Of a DNA stretch of 64,000 nucleotides, positions 17,663 to 27,364 are shown piece after piece. The notes below the pieces were generated by a model. The model did no database searches. It was not told where the DNA came from and worked only from the letters and a program-made list of their open reading frames with translations. A program made the position numbers and the translations under genes. This stretch comes from Barthelona sp. PCE (taxonomy: Eukaryota; Metamonada: BaSk clade): NCBI GenBank assembly GCA_040285745.1, contig JAUFOR010000002.1, forward strand, positions 868,001 to 932,000, given 5' to 3'. The number at the start of each line of letters is the position of its first letter. Position 1 is the stretch's first letter.

Positions 17663-19018
17663 ATGTTAACATCATATATTCCAAGAACTCTATCTGAGGA
17701 TCATTCTCTATTGCTGGAGATGCTTAAAGAGTTTTTTAACGAACGAAAAGCATTGGGTCTTCCTCTTTTTACTTCACCTCTTATGGCTCATGGGCTTATG
17801 TCTGCTCTACCTGACGCAATGCGCATGTGTTTCTTGCAAATGTTTTTATTAGCAGAAGATGGTGTGCTGAGGTTTTCTAACCTGAATAGATTTCTCTCTC
17901 AGACTGATATGAAACTGACAATCCGCCAGCTGACGCTCATGAACGTCATCACAAAGGTGGATAAGACATTTGTAATTGAACAGTCGTTTTTTGAAAATTA
18001 TGGATCCTACCGCGCTAGTATGCTTCCTGTTTCTGCGAACAACTGTATAGAGTCGACATCTGATGATATACAGCACCTCCAGTCATGTATGGACATGCTC
18101 CGTCTGGCGTGCTGCCTGCTGTTGGTTGAAACGGATGATCGCGTTGATCAGTTTGGTGCTTTCATCGACTCAAAAGAGGATGATGTCCCTGAGTGCATAT
18201 TTGCCATGTTTGAGAATGCAGGAATTCGCTCTGACAGTGAGCAGTTGCTAACATTTTCACTCATGCTACTACCAGAACAACTTCTTTTTCTGGTAGATCC
18301 CCTATTTGCTCATAACAGTACTTACTTCGAGATGTTCATCGAGCTCGCGGTCATGCCACCCATGTCACCTGTTCCGCAGCGCGTTTCTGATGAGAGTGAG
18401 TTCCTTGCCATTTTGGAAGTATGTGGAGCTGTTCTTAATGGTCGCACAACCCAATTATTTGAGATTTTGCTGAAAAGCGACGCAGAAAAGTTGCATGAAA
18501 TACACAACCATCCGAAACTTGTTGTTGAACCGGATTTGAATATGTACGTTTACACAGATACCGTATTGGATTGCCTTTTGTGTTCAATTTTTGTTGACTA
18601 CACGCCTGATACGATATACCCTGGCTTCGCAGTGGCATCTTTTCAGGATAAAAGAACACTAGGATGCTGCAGCAACCTTAAAAAAGGTTTTGGGTCCGGC
18701 ATTACAGTTCACCAGATCGAGAAATTCGTTACCACACATCTGCATCCGAAAGCACGTTCAAAGGAGATTCCTACAACTTTACTTGAGCAGCTAAGGTTTT
18801 GGCATCGTGATTTCTACGGTTTTCAGACATACAACGTTGTGCTTGGTGAGAAACTTCCACGTGGAGATAAAAAGCTCAGCCGTTTGCTCGAACGTACAGC
18901 ACCTGTAATCACAGCCAACATCACACGAGGCGATCAGACAACGTTCTGGGTTGCAGTTCATGACAACGGGTCAGAACCAAGAGATCAGCTTCAGCAAGCC
19001 ATTCGCTTCAAGGTTTAG
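17663..19018 (+). CDS. TFB2: TFIIH core subunit p52 / Tfb2
   Basis: 451 residues from the ATG at 17663. An in-frame ATG at 17618 would add 15 hydrophobic residues encoded by a pyrimidine tract, which does not suit a nuclear protein and reads like 5' UTR. The C-terminal third has the Tfb2 signature: LVVEPDLNMYVYTDTVLD, FAVASFQDKRTL, GSGITVHQIEKFVTTHLHP and IPTTLLEQLRFWHRDFYG. It is followed by a short C-terminal beta domain, which in other species binds Tfb5. The N-terminal region is a helical winged-helix array. p52 anchors and stimulates the XPB translocase in transcription and nucleotide excision repair. The stop codon (19016-19018) interlocks with that of the opposite gene. Confidence 0.85.
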   Translation: MLTSYIPRTLSEDHSLLLEMLKEFFNERKALGLPLFTSPLMAHGLMSALPDAMRMCFLQMFLLAEDGVLRFSNLNRFLSQTDMKLTIRQLTLMNVITKVDKTFVIEQSFFENYGSYRASMLPVSANNCIESTSDDIQHLQSCMDMLRLACCLLLVETDDRVDQFGAFIDSKEDDVPECIFAMFENAGIRSDSEQLLTFSLMLLPEQLLFLVDPLFAHNSTYFEMFIELAVMPPMSPVPQRVSDESEFLAILEVCGAVLNGRTTQLFEILLKSDAEKLHEIHNHPKLVVEPDLNMYVYTDTVLDCLLCSIFVDYTPDTIYPGFAVASFQDKRTLGCCSNLKKGFGSGITVHQIEKFVTTHLHPKARSKEIPTTLLEQLRFWHRDFYGFQTYNVVLGEKLPRGDKKLSRLLERTAPVITANITRGDQTTFWVAVHDNGSEPRDQLQQAIRFKV

Positions 19019-21123
19019 TTAAAAATCCAATCCAGCTCTTGATTGGGAGACAACACATCCTCCGTCTCAATAGGTTCCATGACGTCCAGTTTACCTATAC
19101 TTACATTAGGACTCAATGGTGATGTTCCCACCATGCTTCCCATACGCGTCGACATTAAGAGTCTGGAACTCATTTTAGCCGACATCCGACCTGTTCGCGC
19201 TGATGTTGTAATGGACTGTGCCATCTGCACCTGTTGAGCTCGCATTTTTCGCTCTAAATCCATAATCTCTTCATCTGTAATTGGTATTTCATCAAGGTTC
19301 TTCTCCTTTATCTCGCGTTTCGTATCATTGATCCCGTGTGCGACTCTCTGCAACGTGTTAACCGTCTTTGCTGTCAAATCTGTAAGCTGGTTAGCATACG
19401 TCAGCGCCATCTGCTTCTGTTCATCCACGATATCTCGTACTGCCTTGATTTGCACCTGCCGCTTCCTTATCTTTGGATCATTTTTGCGCTTCATATCTGT
19501 ATATGTAGCCCAAATGCGGAAGAAATTCTGCATGACGATACGATCAAACACATCCTTGAACTGCTTGAATTCATCAATCTCCTCCGTCTCACGCTTCCAG
19601 TTTTTCAGAACGCCAGGAAGCTTCTTGACATTGCTAACGTGGTTCTTGCGTAATAAATCAACTGTTCCTAGCCATAATTTATACAAACTCTGTATGTGTA
19701 CCAGCATATCATCCAAAAAAACTTGAGACACGCGGAACAATGGATTAATCTCCTCAATTGCATCCTCCAGTCCATCGCCAATGATGGCAACAGGCATTAT
19801 CGGCCGCAACCCCTTCGGCATTTCATCCTCGCGCAAAATGTGGGCGGTGTTCAGCCTCTGCTCAAAAAACTCAAAGTAAGATTTCAGTAAGTGGATATGC
19901 TTCCAGTAACGAACACATTCAAAGCCGTAGACCAGGCGCCGACGATGCTTAAACTGCTCTTCAAGATTATACGTTCTCAACCTATATTTGTATGCAGCAC
20001 GCCACATTACGAATCCACGACGCTCTATCTTCCTGTTTCTTATTGTTAAAAATGCATCTAAAAGCTGAAACCGTTGTGATTTGCACGTGATTAGATGACG
20101 AAAACTTTTAAAAACCCGTTTTTTTAAAAAAACATCATACACACGCATTAAGAACAATATCTTCTCGCGGAGATCACGATTCCACTGCACAATGCGATCT
20201 AGACGTTCCATATAAAACCTCAACATCCGAGTCCGATGGGACTGCATCACACGTACATATGCTGCAAGAAACGGAGCTCGTTTCCGAGCACGATACCGTC
20301 TAACGAAAGCGCGCATTGCTGTGAAAATAATAATTCGATGGGCTATGTCTCCAAGAGATGAATCGTGCATATTCTTAATCCTGCACAAAATATCGCTCGG
20401 ATCAAGTTTCTCCTTCTCAAACACTTTGTTCGTTAAAGATACTGGAAGTCTCAGATGTTTGGGTTTGCGATGCCGTGCTGGCATGGGTGCAAAGCCTAAT
20501 GAGCTTTGAGCCTTACGCTCAGGTCTTGTATACTTTGTAACCGGTGATGCACTCAAACTGGGGAGTAAAATTGTTCCTGTACTATTACGGCGCTTTCTCG
20601 GCTCAGTCCTTTTCCGAGCAACCTTCTTCTGCGACGCACTGCGCTGAAGAACAGTCTTTGGATTTGCTTTCAGCTTTGGTATTTCAGAAAATTCTTCCGA
20701 CGGCCTCCACTTCTTGGGCAATTGTTTGGGACCTCTACGAAGAATATCATCTCCGAAAATCATCCTTGCAACATCCTGCATTCGTTTTGACTTATTAGCA
20801 ACCGGAATACCATGCAGTTCCGCTGAAGTCTCATTATTGTAGAGGTTCCTGTGTAACACATTTAATGAAGCTTCAGATTTAGATCTATAGTTGGACAAAG
20901 ACGAATGGTTTGTAGGAATATGAGGCATTTTTGGCTGAACATGGTCCAAACTAGGTAGTAAAAAGTTTTGATCATGTCGTGAAAGATGCGGTTGTAACCT
21001 GCGTTCAACCTCCTCCATCTTTTTTCTCAAAAGATTAGCTTCAACCTCTTTTGTATGTGCCTCTTTTTGCTTGAGGGTTGCCTCAAGCATTCTGTACTGG
21101 TTGAAGGCCTGTTTATGGCTCAT
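19015..21123 (-). CDS. Sfi1-like basic helical protein (probable centrin-binding, basal body)
   Basis: 702 residues from the ATG at 21123; the preceding codon is GTG. Residues 1-60 form a short coiled coil (KQKEAHTKEVEANLLRKKME). Residues 60-260 are basic and disordered. From about 260 to 430 come tandem helical pieces with aromatic/basic spacing, for example FTAMRAFVRRYRARKRAPFL, VFKSFRHLI, FVMWRAAYKYR and VRYWKHIHLLKSYFEFFEQR. This is the look of Sfi1 repeats, which bind centrin along a long helix. The C-terminal part is again helical and charged. The assignment is by composition and periodicity only. The stop is TAA followed by A, on the opposite strand of the TFIIH gene's TAG. Confidence 0.6.
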   Translation of the reverse strand: MSHKQAFNQYRMLEATLKQKEAHTKEVEANLLRKKMEEVERRLQPHLSRHDQNFLLPSLDHVQPKMPHIPTNHSSLSNYRSKSEASLNVLHRNLYNNETSAELHGIPVANKSKRMQDVARMIFGDDILRRGPKQLPKKWRPSEEFSEIPKLKANPKTVLQRSASQKKVARKRTEPRKRRNSTGTILLPSLSASPVTKYTRPERKAQSSLGFAPMPARHRKPKHLRLPVSLTNKVFEKEKLDPSDILCRIKNMHDSSLGDIAHRIIIFTAMRAFVRRYRARKRAPFLAAYVRVMQSHRTRMLRFYMERLDRIVQWNRDLREKILFLMRVYDVFLKKRVFKSFRHLITCKSQRFQLLDAFLTIRNRKIERRGFVMWRAAYKYRLRTYNLEEQFKHRRRLVYGFECVRYWKHIHLLKSYFEFFEQRLNTAHILREDEMPKGLRPIMPVAIIGDGLEDAIEEINPLFRVSQVFLDDMLVHIQSLYKLWLGTVDLLRKNHVSNVKKLPGVLKNWKRETEEIDEFKQFKDVFDRIVMQNFFRIWATYTDMKRKNDPKIRKRQVQIKAVRDIVDEQKQMALTYANQLTDLTAKTVNTLQRVAHGINDTKREIKEKNLDEIPITDEEIMDLERKMRAQQVQMAQSITTSARTGRMSAKMSSRLLMSTRMGSMVGTSPLSPNVSIGKLDVMEPIETEDVLSPNQELDWIFN

Positions 21124-21166
21124 CACATGTTGAAATGCTGAAAAGGTTAAAAAATTTATATCAACT

Positions 21167-23092
21167 TTATTCCTTGCTTTCTATGATTCTCAAAAAGGAA
21201 AACCCCATAAATTCACCAATTAAGGATCGGGTATCCATATTAAATGCGACATCATCACTACCATTGAAAGTAAACACCACTTTTTGCAATAAATCTTCTT
21301 CTTTATCAAAAACAATATATTGGAAAGTGTTTCTTGTAACGCAGTGCACTTCTGTACGACATTCATCATCGGCTAACCTCTCAAAAAACTCATTAATATT
21401 CATGAGATTGAAAATTGGAGTGATGCCAGAAAGCCCAACCTCATACACATAGCCTCCCCCAACAAAGTGTGATTGCGTTATCCAAACGCCCTCGTTTTTG
21501 TGTCCATTGCTGTCAATCTCGCCAACAACTTTGAAATTATCATCATCTCTTACACACAGAACCCATTTTTCAACGAATCCAATTGCAATCATTTCCCCAA
21601 ATGGGTTCTTGACAAAACAACGATCTGCTCTTCTTAGATTTCTGGGCCGAAATATCCCATCTATATTCCTCACTTCACCATCCTTGGAAACAAAGCCATA
21701 TTTGTCGTGGAAGTCCACAAACACAAAGCCTTCTGATACAACAACACCGCCTACCACATTTCTAACATCGATTTGGATTAAGACATCATTGCACAGCAAC
21801 TTCAAAGCATAAAGCTCCACAAAAACTACAAAATCCTCACCCGCCCAAAAATGAGAAACATAATCATTGCTGATAACTGTGGATGACGCTTTTCCATTCT
21901 CATCAACCGTAACATTTTCCAATTGACCATGCTTGACTCGATAACCTGCACTGATACCCTCAGTGATCACTGAGTGCCGATTTTCAAAGTCAAAATAAAC
22001 TCTGAATCTGTCTTTCTCTTGAGCCAAATCAAAAAATTCACTTGCTTTCTTTTGCAAAATTCTAGGTGCAAAAGAGAAACATGCCATTATGGTAGAGATG
22101 TCACACAACACATACTCACCAATAGTGTTATTTTCAGTATCAATACAAACAACCTCACATCCTGAAACTAATGAAGATACCCAGTTTGAGTCGTTGATAT
22201 CCAGCTCCTCTCTGAAAGGGAGTATCGAAATACCATATCTGTCATTATACAAATGTACTACATCATTATCGATGCGCAACAAAGCAGAAAACGGTTTGAC
22301 TGAGTCTCCTCCTTTCTTCATCCTCCTTGTTTGGAATGTCTCGCAATCAATTAAGTAACAAATTTCGCTACCGTCGACGAATAAAACACATGTATTAACG
22401 TTAGTGAGTGGCACAACCGCGTCAAAATACATATCGGGAGGCAAAACCAAAAGAGTTTCGATTTCAAGTGATTTAAGATCGAAGTAGAACAGAGTACAAG
22501 GCTCAAGGTTATCATGATGTGTGAGGATAAGAGTGTTCATGTGTGGATCGTTCAGCGTACTGACGAACCCATGACCTTCAAATACATACAAAACGGTTCC
22601 AACATCATCTTCCCAATCAATGACACGCATCCTGATTGGGCCCACAAAGAAGCCTTCGTGTGGGTGCAAAAGGATGTGGTCTGGATCAAGTGCTGTTCCT
22701 CTTGAATAGCGCTCAAGATCTGGATCAATGAAAACATATTCTTGACGTTTAAACTCACTAAATGATCGAGTTACATCATCCCATGTGTAAAAAACGGTTA
22801 AAATTTTGAACCCCTCATCAACAAACTGTGTTTTCAAAACATAAAAGTGATTAGAATATACACACTTCCTTACTTCAAGTTCTGTCCCAATGTCACTAAC
22901 ACAAATTCTTTTCACCTCATCAAGACCCAGATTTTCAACGTCTAAAACGCCCAAATTAACAGAATCTTCTGAATTCTCATTTCTCAACTCTAAATACAAT
23001 AATTCAGATGAAAATCTCTTATTGAGAACTAGTTGCTCACCTTCTTTCCCGTTGCTAAGATTTAAAGGGAAAGTTTGAATCTCACGTCCCAT
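21167..23092 (-). CDS. lineage-specific beta-rich (propeller-like) protein
   Basis: 641 residues from the ATG at 23092, which sits directly after TCATTCATT. The longer frame begins at GTG. The sequence is an unbroken series of short hydrophobic strands and acidic turns (for example CVLFVDGSEICYLIDCE, FVFVDFHDKYGFVSKDGEV), much like a degenerate beta propeller, with no W-D pairs or metal motifs. There is no signal peptide and no membrane segment. I do not recognise a family. In texture it resembles the two orphan proteins at 36.6-39.7 kb. The stop overlaps TAAA (GAATAAAG). Confidence 0.75.
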   Translation of the reverse strand: MGREIQTFPLNLSNGKEGEQLVLNKRFSSELLYLELRNENSEDSVNLGVLDVENLGLDEVKRICVSDIGTELEVRKCVYSNHFYVLKTQFVDEGFKILTVFYTWDDVTRSFSEFKRQEYVFIDPDLERYSRGTALDPDHILLHPHEGFFVGPIRMRVIDWEDDVGTVLYVFEGHGFVSTLNDPHMNTLILTHHDNLEPCTLFYFDLKSLEIETLLVLPPDMYFDAVVPLTNVNTCVLFVDGSEICYLIDCETFQTRRMKKGGDSVKPFSALLRIDNDVVHLYNDRYGISILPFREELDINDSNWVSSLVSGCEVVCIDTENNTIGEYVLCDISTIMACFSFAPRILQKKASEFFDLAQEKDRFRVYFDFENRHSVITEGISAGYRVKHGQLENVTVDENGKASSTVISNDYVSHFWAGEDFVVFVELYALKLLCNDVLIQIDVRNVVGGVVVSEGFVFVDFHDKYGFVSKDGEVRNIDGIFRPRNLRRADRCFVKNPFGEMIAIGFVEKWVLCVRDDDNFKVVGEIDSNGHKNEGVWITQSHFVGGGYVYEVGLSGITPIFNLMNINEFFERLADDECRTEVHCVTRNTFQYIVFDKEEDLLQKVVFTFNGSDDVAFNMDTRSLIGEFMGFSFLRIIESKE

Positions 23093-23162
23093 AATGAATG
23101 AAAAATATAATGCATCTTTCACTAGTCTTGTAGTTTATTATAAAAAGTCAAAAATGGCAACT

Positions 23163-25421
23163 CTACTGAATGCTGCAAATGCCTGATTCATCCTGCTTCT
23201 GAATACTAACCTGCTTTTCCTCAATAGGCACCCCAGGTCGTGCTTCTTCTTTTAAATTAGATGGGATCTCGGCCTTCACACTGTCTCGCAGATTTAAAAT
23301 GAGCTGACTATCAATCCAAGCTGGAAGACCAGCAACATCCTCCAACATATCATCTTCTTTGGCCATGTGATAGGCATCTGTGGACGTCAGAGATGAATGC
23401 ATGCCCTGGCTTGCAAGCTCTAGTTTGATTCTGAGGAAGATATGGCAGAACGAGAGATCATTCATTTGGTTATCAGGAACGCTACGCTCTGCAGTGGGAA
23501 TTTCCATTACTGCAACCGTCTGCGGTTCCTCTGATTCCACAGGCTCTTCGCAAATCACGGGAAGAGCGCGAGGTGCTCCAGTTTGAAGACTACTTTGCAA
23601 GTCCCTAATAATCTGAGATTGCCGCCTGGCCTCCATCGAAAACCGCCTCCTTGAGTGCTTAAATGTACTTAGTGTGATGCTTTGGGCACGCTTTGGTGAC
23701 TTCTTCCTCTCAAATAACTCCAGGAAACTGTCTACTGTTGCATCAGCGTTGGGTTTTTCAATCTCATCAAGCCCATTCCATTGCATTGTTGCATCAGAAA
23801 TCTGACTCACTGCTTTCACTGTCTGTGTATCCACTGATGTGAGGATTTTGGCTATTTGTGTGCCTTCTGAAGCGCAGTCGATCGATGTTTGCACATTAAC
23901 AGCACTTGTTTTTTGAATCGTCTGTGTTTCCACTGACTCGATTTCTGCAACAACAAGGTCAAATTGAACCTCTTCTGATACCTGCTCAACATGCGACTGA
24001 GTGGTTGACTCAGACTTGGAAATCTCGTGTTGTATACCAACAACTCTAAAATCATGCTCTAAAACCTCTTGGTTTGGTTCTTCAACATGCAAAACCTCTG
24101 TTTGTGTCTCTGTACTCATCATAACCGGGTCAATCTGCGATGCTGTTGCATGAACCACCTCCTTGTCTTCAATTAAAGGATCTACCACGCATTGCACAGC
24201 CATGGTTTCTGTTGGCGGCACATACTCGTACTGCACACCAGTTTCTTTATCTTCACTATAACATTGCTGATGGCGATTCATCTGATCTACCACGCATTGC
24301 ACAGCCATGGTTTCTGTTGGCGGCACATACTCGTACTGCACACCAGTTTCTTTATCTTCACTATAACATTGCTGATGGCGATTCACCTGATCTACCACGC
24401 ATTGCACAGCCATAGTGTCTGTTGGCGGCACATACTCGTACTGCACACCAGTTTCTTTATCTTCACTATAACATTGCTGATGGCGATTCACCTGATCTAC
24501 CACGCATTGCACAGCCATAGTGTCTGTTGGCGGCACATACTCGTATTGAAACCCCTTCTCAAATAATAGTGTGGGTGATGGTGTCTTCAACAAGTTCAAA
24601 AGCTTACCATTTTCGTTTGGAGAAACTGGGTTGTTAAATGAAATAAATCCCTCGCTGCGCAGCTCTTCTGCATCCTTCTTCAGCGTTGAAATCTGTGCCA
24701 CGAGCAGCTGATTCTCCGCCATCAATCTGTCAAGCTCATTACTCTTCTCAAATAGCTCAATTTCACGTTCCTCATTCACACGCTGTAGTTCTTCATATCG
24801 ACTCATGTTTAACGAGAGAGACTCCCTTTCATGGGTAATACTACCGATCTGTTCCTCATAATACCCTTCCAATTCCTTGGTCTGATTAGAAAGGGCAGTC
24901 AGCCGCTCCCGTAGCACAATACGTTCCTCCAGAACGTCTAACAACAGATTGCGCTCCGTTCCTTCCTTGGATTGTGCTAAACTGTCGAGTCTCATCGAAT
25001 TATGGTTAAACCCCATATCCTCACCATTTGTAGCTATAAGATCCTCAATATTAACATCGTCGACATCTTGTTCGCTGTATTCGCTCAGATCACTTTCATC
25101 CAACGCTAAATTGGAGCAAAAAAAATGCAAAAGTGTTAAAATAGTATTAAACTCACCTTCCTCCAAATCTATTGGATTTACCTTTGGTGCAAATGGGATT
25201 GTACCCAGAATATCAGTCAATTCAGAAAAGCTTGAACACTTAAACTTGAAATCGATACTTGTTGGGAATGCAAAGTGCAAAAGCTTCATCCAGCTGTCAA
25301 TCTTAGAAAAAGTATCGACAAATGTGCTCGCTGTAACACTAAACAGCTTGGTTGAATTAAGCCACTGAGTTAACCCACTTAACAACTCTAATTGTCGTGA
25401 TGAAAGTCTTTTCGCATCCAT
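23163..25421 (-). CDS. coiled-coil protein with N-terminal CH-like domain and 35-residue tandem repeats
   Basis: 752 residues. The N-terminal 110 residues (LLSGLTQWLNSTKLF ... FVDTFSKIDSWMKLLHFAFP) have the pattern of a divergent calponin-homology domain as found in flagellar or spindle proteins; this is tentative. Residues about 165-265 are a coiled coil (heptads in ELEGYYEEQIGSITHERESL). Residues about 293-413 hold three and a half copies of a 35-residue unit that begins GVQYEYVPPTDTMAVQCVVD and ends near CYSEDKET. The C-terminal half is acidic and rich in T-Q-T elements such as ETQTE, DTQTV and ETQTI, which match the short TQT motif bound by dynein light chain LC8. That link is an inference. 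Nothing fixes the function. Confidence 0.75.
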   Translation of the reverse strand: MDAKRLSSRQLELLSGLTQWLNSTKLFSVTASTFVDTFSKIDSWMKLLHFAFPTSIDFKFKCSSFSELTDILGTIPFAPKVNPIDLEEGEFNTILTLLHFFCSNLALDESDLSEYSEQDVDDVNIEDLIATNGEDMGFNHNSMRLDSLAQSKEGTERNLLLDVLEERIVLRERLTALSNQTKELEGYYEEQIGSITHERESLSLNMSRYEELQRVNEEREIELFEKSNELDRLMAENQLLVAQISTLKKDAEELRSEGFISFNNPVSPNENGKLLNLLKTPSPTLLFEKGFQYEYVPPTDTMAVQCVVDQVNRHQQCYSEDKETGVQYEYVPPTDTMAVQCVVDQVNRHQQCYSEDKETGVQYEYVPPTETMAVQCVVDQMNRHQQCYSEDKETGVQYEYVPPTETMAVQCVVDPLIEDKEVVHATASQIDPVMMSTETQTEVLHVEEPNQEVLEHDFRVVGIQHEISKSESTTQSHVEQVSEEVQFDLVVAEIESVETQTIQKTSAVNVQTSIDCASEGTQIAKILTSVDTQTVKAVSQISDATMQWNGLDEIEKPNADATVDSFLELFERKKSPKRAQSITLSTFKHSRRRFSMEARRQSQIIRDLQSSLQTGAPRALPVICEEPVESEEPQTVAVMEIPTAERSVPDNQMNDLSFCHIFLRIKLELASQGMHSSLTSTDAYHMAKEDDMLEDVAGLPAWIDSQLILNLRDSVKAEIPSNLKEEARPGVPIEEKQVSIQKQDESGICSIQ
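24181..24548. repeat. 105-bp tandem repeat, about 3.5 copies, inside a coding region
   Basis: Units start at 24181, 24286, 24391 and 24496 with an exact 105-base period, and the last is partial, ending near 24548. Copies differ at only a few positions, for example GGTTTC versus GTGTC and GCGATTCATC versus GCGATTCACC. The unit length is a multiple of three, so the frame is kept and each copy encodes 35 residues. The near-identity suggests recent expansion and probable length variation between strains. Confidence 0.95.
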
Positions 25422-25528
25422 GTGACAGAAAATACTCTCACAGGACCTGAAGAAAAGGTATTAAATAGAAAAACAAAAATGTAATCTTAGATTGCAATTC
25501 ATTTCTTCCTGCTTTTCACAATTTTGAA

Positions 25529-26536
25529 ATGTCAAACATTCCTGATGTTACGGGATTTCAGTGTTTCACCACACCGAATATTAAAAATATACCACACGGA
25601 ATTAGAGCTTTGGCTACATGTCGTTTTCAACCAGTAATGAACGAATACGTTGTTAAACTTCTTGCTCTGTTCAAGAGTATGTTCCGTACCATTATGTATC
25701 CAGTGTATACTCTTATTGGGCTTCTTATCACACCTCTTGTCCTTCGTATGCTTACTATTAAAGAAAAGGACCATATTCATGTTATCCCTGCAACAAGTAG
25801 GCACCGTATATTCTTGCTCAACATTCTATTTCGTATTGGATTGGGTATTATGTTTTGCGCAGTTCTTTGTGGTTTATTCCAATTTGCATCACCATGTCAG
25901 TGTGTAGAAGACGTTTCCTTCTTCCGGCCCGTGTTGTGCGGTTTTCCGAACATGGAAATCGTGTCGACTGTTGGATTCTCTCTACTCATGCTTCCCGCTC
26001 TCGGTTGGACATTCGTTTGTGCAACCATTTGCGCTGTCATCTATCAGGAGGTCGTTCTTGCAACAAGCTCCATTGCTCAAGCAATCGCTAGTGCCATATT
26101 TGGACTTGCACTTGCCTTCTACTTGATTGACACTGCTGCTGTTATTAGATTTGTCGATCTAGCTTTGCTGCTCTTTTTTGGTTTCTTTAGTATTTTTAAC
26201 GAGGCAAACGATGAACAATTTGTCAAGTACAGCTATATTTGGTACTTTTTCGTCAGTTTAACGTGGATAATTTTTGCCTTATTGTTTGTGTTGCTGACTG
26301 TAATATTTACTCGTTCTCCACATGAAGCGCTAAAAGTTTTTCTGACCAAGACTGTCAACAATAGTGAAAACGATAAGAAAAAAGTCTTCGGTTCTTTGAA
26401 CGAAGTCGTGAGGAAACGACGTGAACCCAAAAAGAGAAACAGTGTCTTTGATTCAACAATGCAGCAATTATTACAATTAATCGTCTTTATTGCGCTATTC
26501 ATTGGTCTGGCCATTATTGATTCGATGTTTGAGTAA
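25529..26536 (+). CDS. polytopic membrane protein, possibly a degenerate PAP2/sphingosine-phosphatase-like protein
   Basis: 335 residues with about seven hydrophobic segments and a basic loop (VRKRREPKKR, about 290-299) before the last one. The segment ASPCQCVEDVSFFRP, then CGFPNMEIVSTVGFSLL, then TSSIAQAIASAIFGLAL, has the spacing of the three PAP2 signature blocks (KxxxxxxRP, PSGH, SRxxxxxHxxxD) as seen in sphingosine-1-phosphate phosphatases. The catalytic residues are not there: P-N-M-E stands for P-S-x-H, and no His lies in the third block. If homologous, it is a pseudo-enzyme; if not, it is simply an orphan ER-type membrane protein. The 5' flank has ATTCATTTC. The stop is GAGTAAAC. Confidence 0.5.
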   Translation: MSNIPDVTGFQCFTTPNIKNIPHGIRALATCRFQPVMNEYVVKLLALFKSMFRTIMYPVYTLIGLLITPLVLRMLTIKEKDHIHVIPATSRHRIFLLNILFRIGLGIMFCAVLCGLFQFASPCQCVEDVSFFRPVLCGFPNMEIVSTVGFSLLMLPALGWTFVCATICAVIYQEVVLATSSIAQAIASAIFGLALAFYLIDTAAVIRFVDLALLLFFGFFSIFNEANDEQFVKYSYIWYFFVSLTWIIFALLFVLLTVIFTRSPHEALKVFLTKTVNNSENDKKKVFGSLNEVVRKRREPKKRNSVFDSTMQQLLQLIVFIALFIGLAIIDSMFE

Positions 26537-26614
26537 ACATCTAGTTCGTTTTAGAATTATTTCCACTTTCGCCCAAGTTTTGTGGGATTTTTAATGTCTG
26601 CAGAATAGGGAATT

Positions 26615-27274
26615 ATGTCTTTGCGCAGGAATACACTTTCCAAAGACAGGCCACAATCATTTTTGAACATTGGTTTTTCAGTTCATAGTCTACATCACTT
26701 TACTGAATGGAATCTTAGTCTTAACGATGATGCCCCAACGCACAAAGCTGAAAATCTACTTCCACAAATCAATAACTCTCAAAGAACGAACAAACAAGTT
26801 TTTGTTCCTCTCATTCCCAAGAAGAGCCCTGAAAAGCGTAAAAAGCCAGTTAGATTGAAAATTAACCCATCAACAATTGGTAATAAGGTCTCTAAATATA
26901 TAGTTAGCAGCTCATCTGCACCACGTGGATTAGACATCCCCTTAAATGAGGAAGTTGATCAAGAACACGATGATTTACGGACGGTCCTGCCAGACATATC
27001 TGCTTGGGACAAAGATCCGTTAAATTCGATTGGCAGTCCTGTTTTTGATAATTCGAAAGATACTAGTGAAATGCCTGTCATTTCAAAATTCTCAATACGT
27101 CTTGAAAAAGATAAGCTCTCAAACAGTACGAAAAACAGTCATAAACCTAAGAAAAGAAAGTTCTTGCATGAGCTGCCTCAGAAGAAAAGAGTTATGCGTA
27201 GAAAGTTCAAGAACAGCGAACGATCTCCCTTTCATTCGCGTATGCGATATATGTTGGACACTATGTATTTATAG
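26615..27274 (+). CDS. basic, mostly disordered protein of unknown function
   Basis: 219 residues, rich in Lys, Ser, Pro and Asn. Clusters such as PKKSPEKRKKPVRLK and KPKKRKFLHELPQKKRVMRR look like nuclear localisation signals. No folded domain is apparent. It lies between two same-strand genes with gaps of 78 and 90 bases, and it is the only long frame there, which supports it being real. The stop is TAG followed by AAAT. Confidence 0.6.
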   Translation: MSLRRNTLSKDRPQSFLNIGFSVHSLHHFTEWNLSLNDDAPTHKAENLLPQINNSQRTNKQVFVPLIPKKSPEKRKKPVRLKINPSTIGNKVSKYIVSSSSAPRGLDIPLNEEVDQEHDDLRTVLPDISAWDKDPLNSIGSPVFDNSKDTSEMPVISKFSIRLEKDKLSNSTKNSHKPKKRKFLHELPQKKRVMRRKFKNSERSPFHSRMRYMLDTMYL

Positions 27275-27364
27275 AAATCTTTATTACATTGTAAAAGAAC
27301 TTTTTTTGCGTTATCAATTCATTATTCCTTCTCACTCAACTATGATTCATAGGAGAGTTTTTTA

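Noticed and set aside
24181-24548. CRISPR-like array of regularly spaced repeats.
   Set aside because: The whole 105-base unit repeats, with no unique spacers, and it keeps a coding frame; the genome is eukaryotic.
24192-24566. A plus-strand frame with a repeated His/Cys/Trp-rich peptide.
   Set aside because: It is the antisense reading of the 105-bp tandem repeat; the minus-strand gene continues on both sides of the repeat and this one does not.
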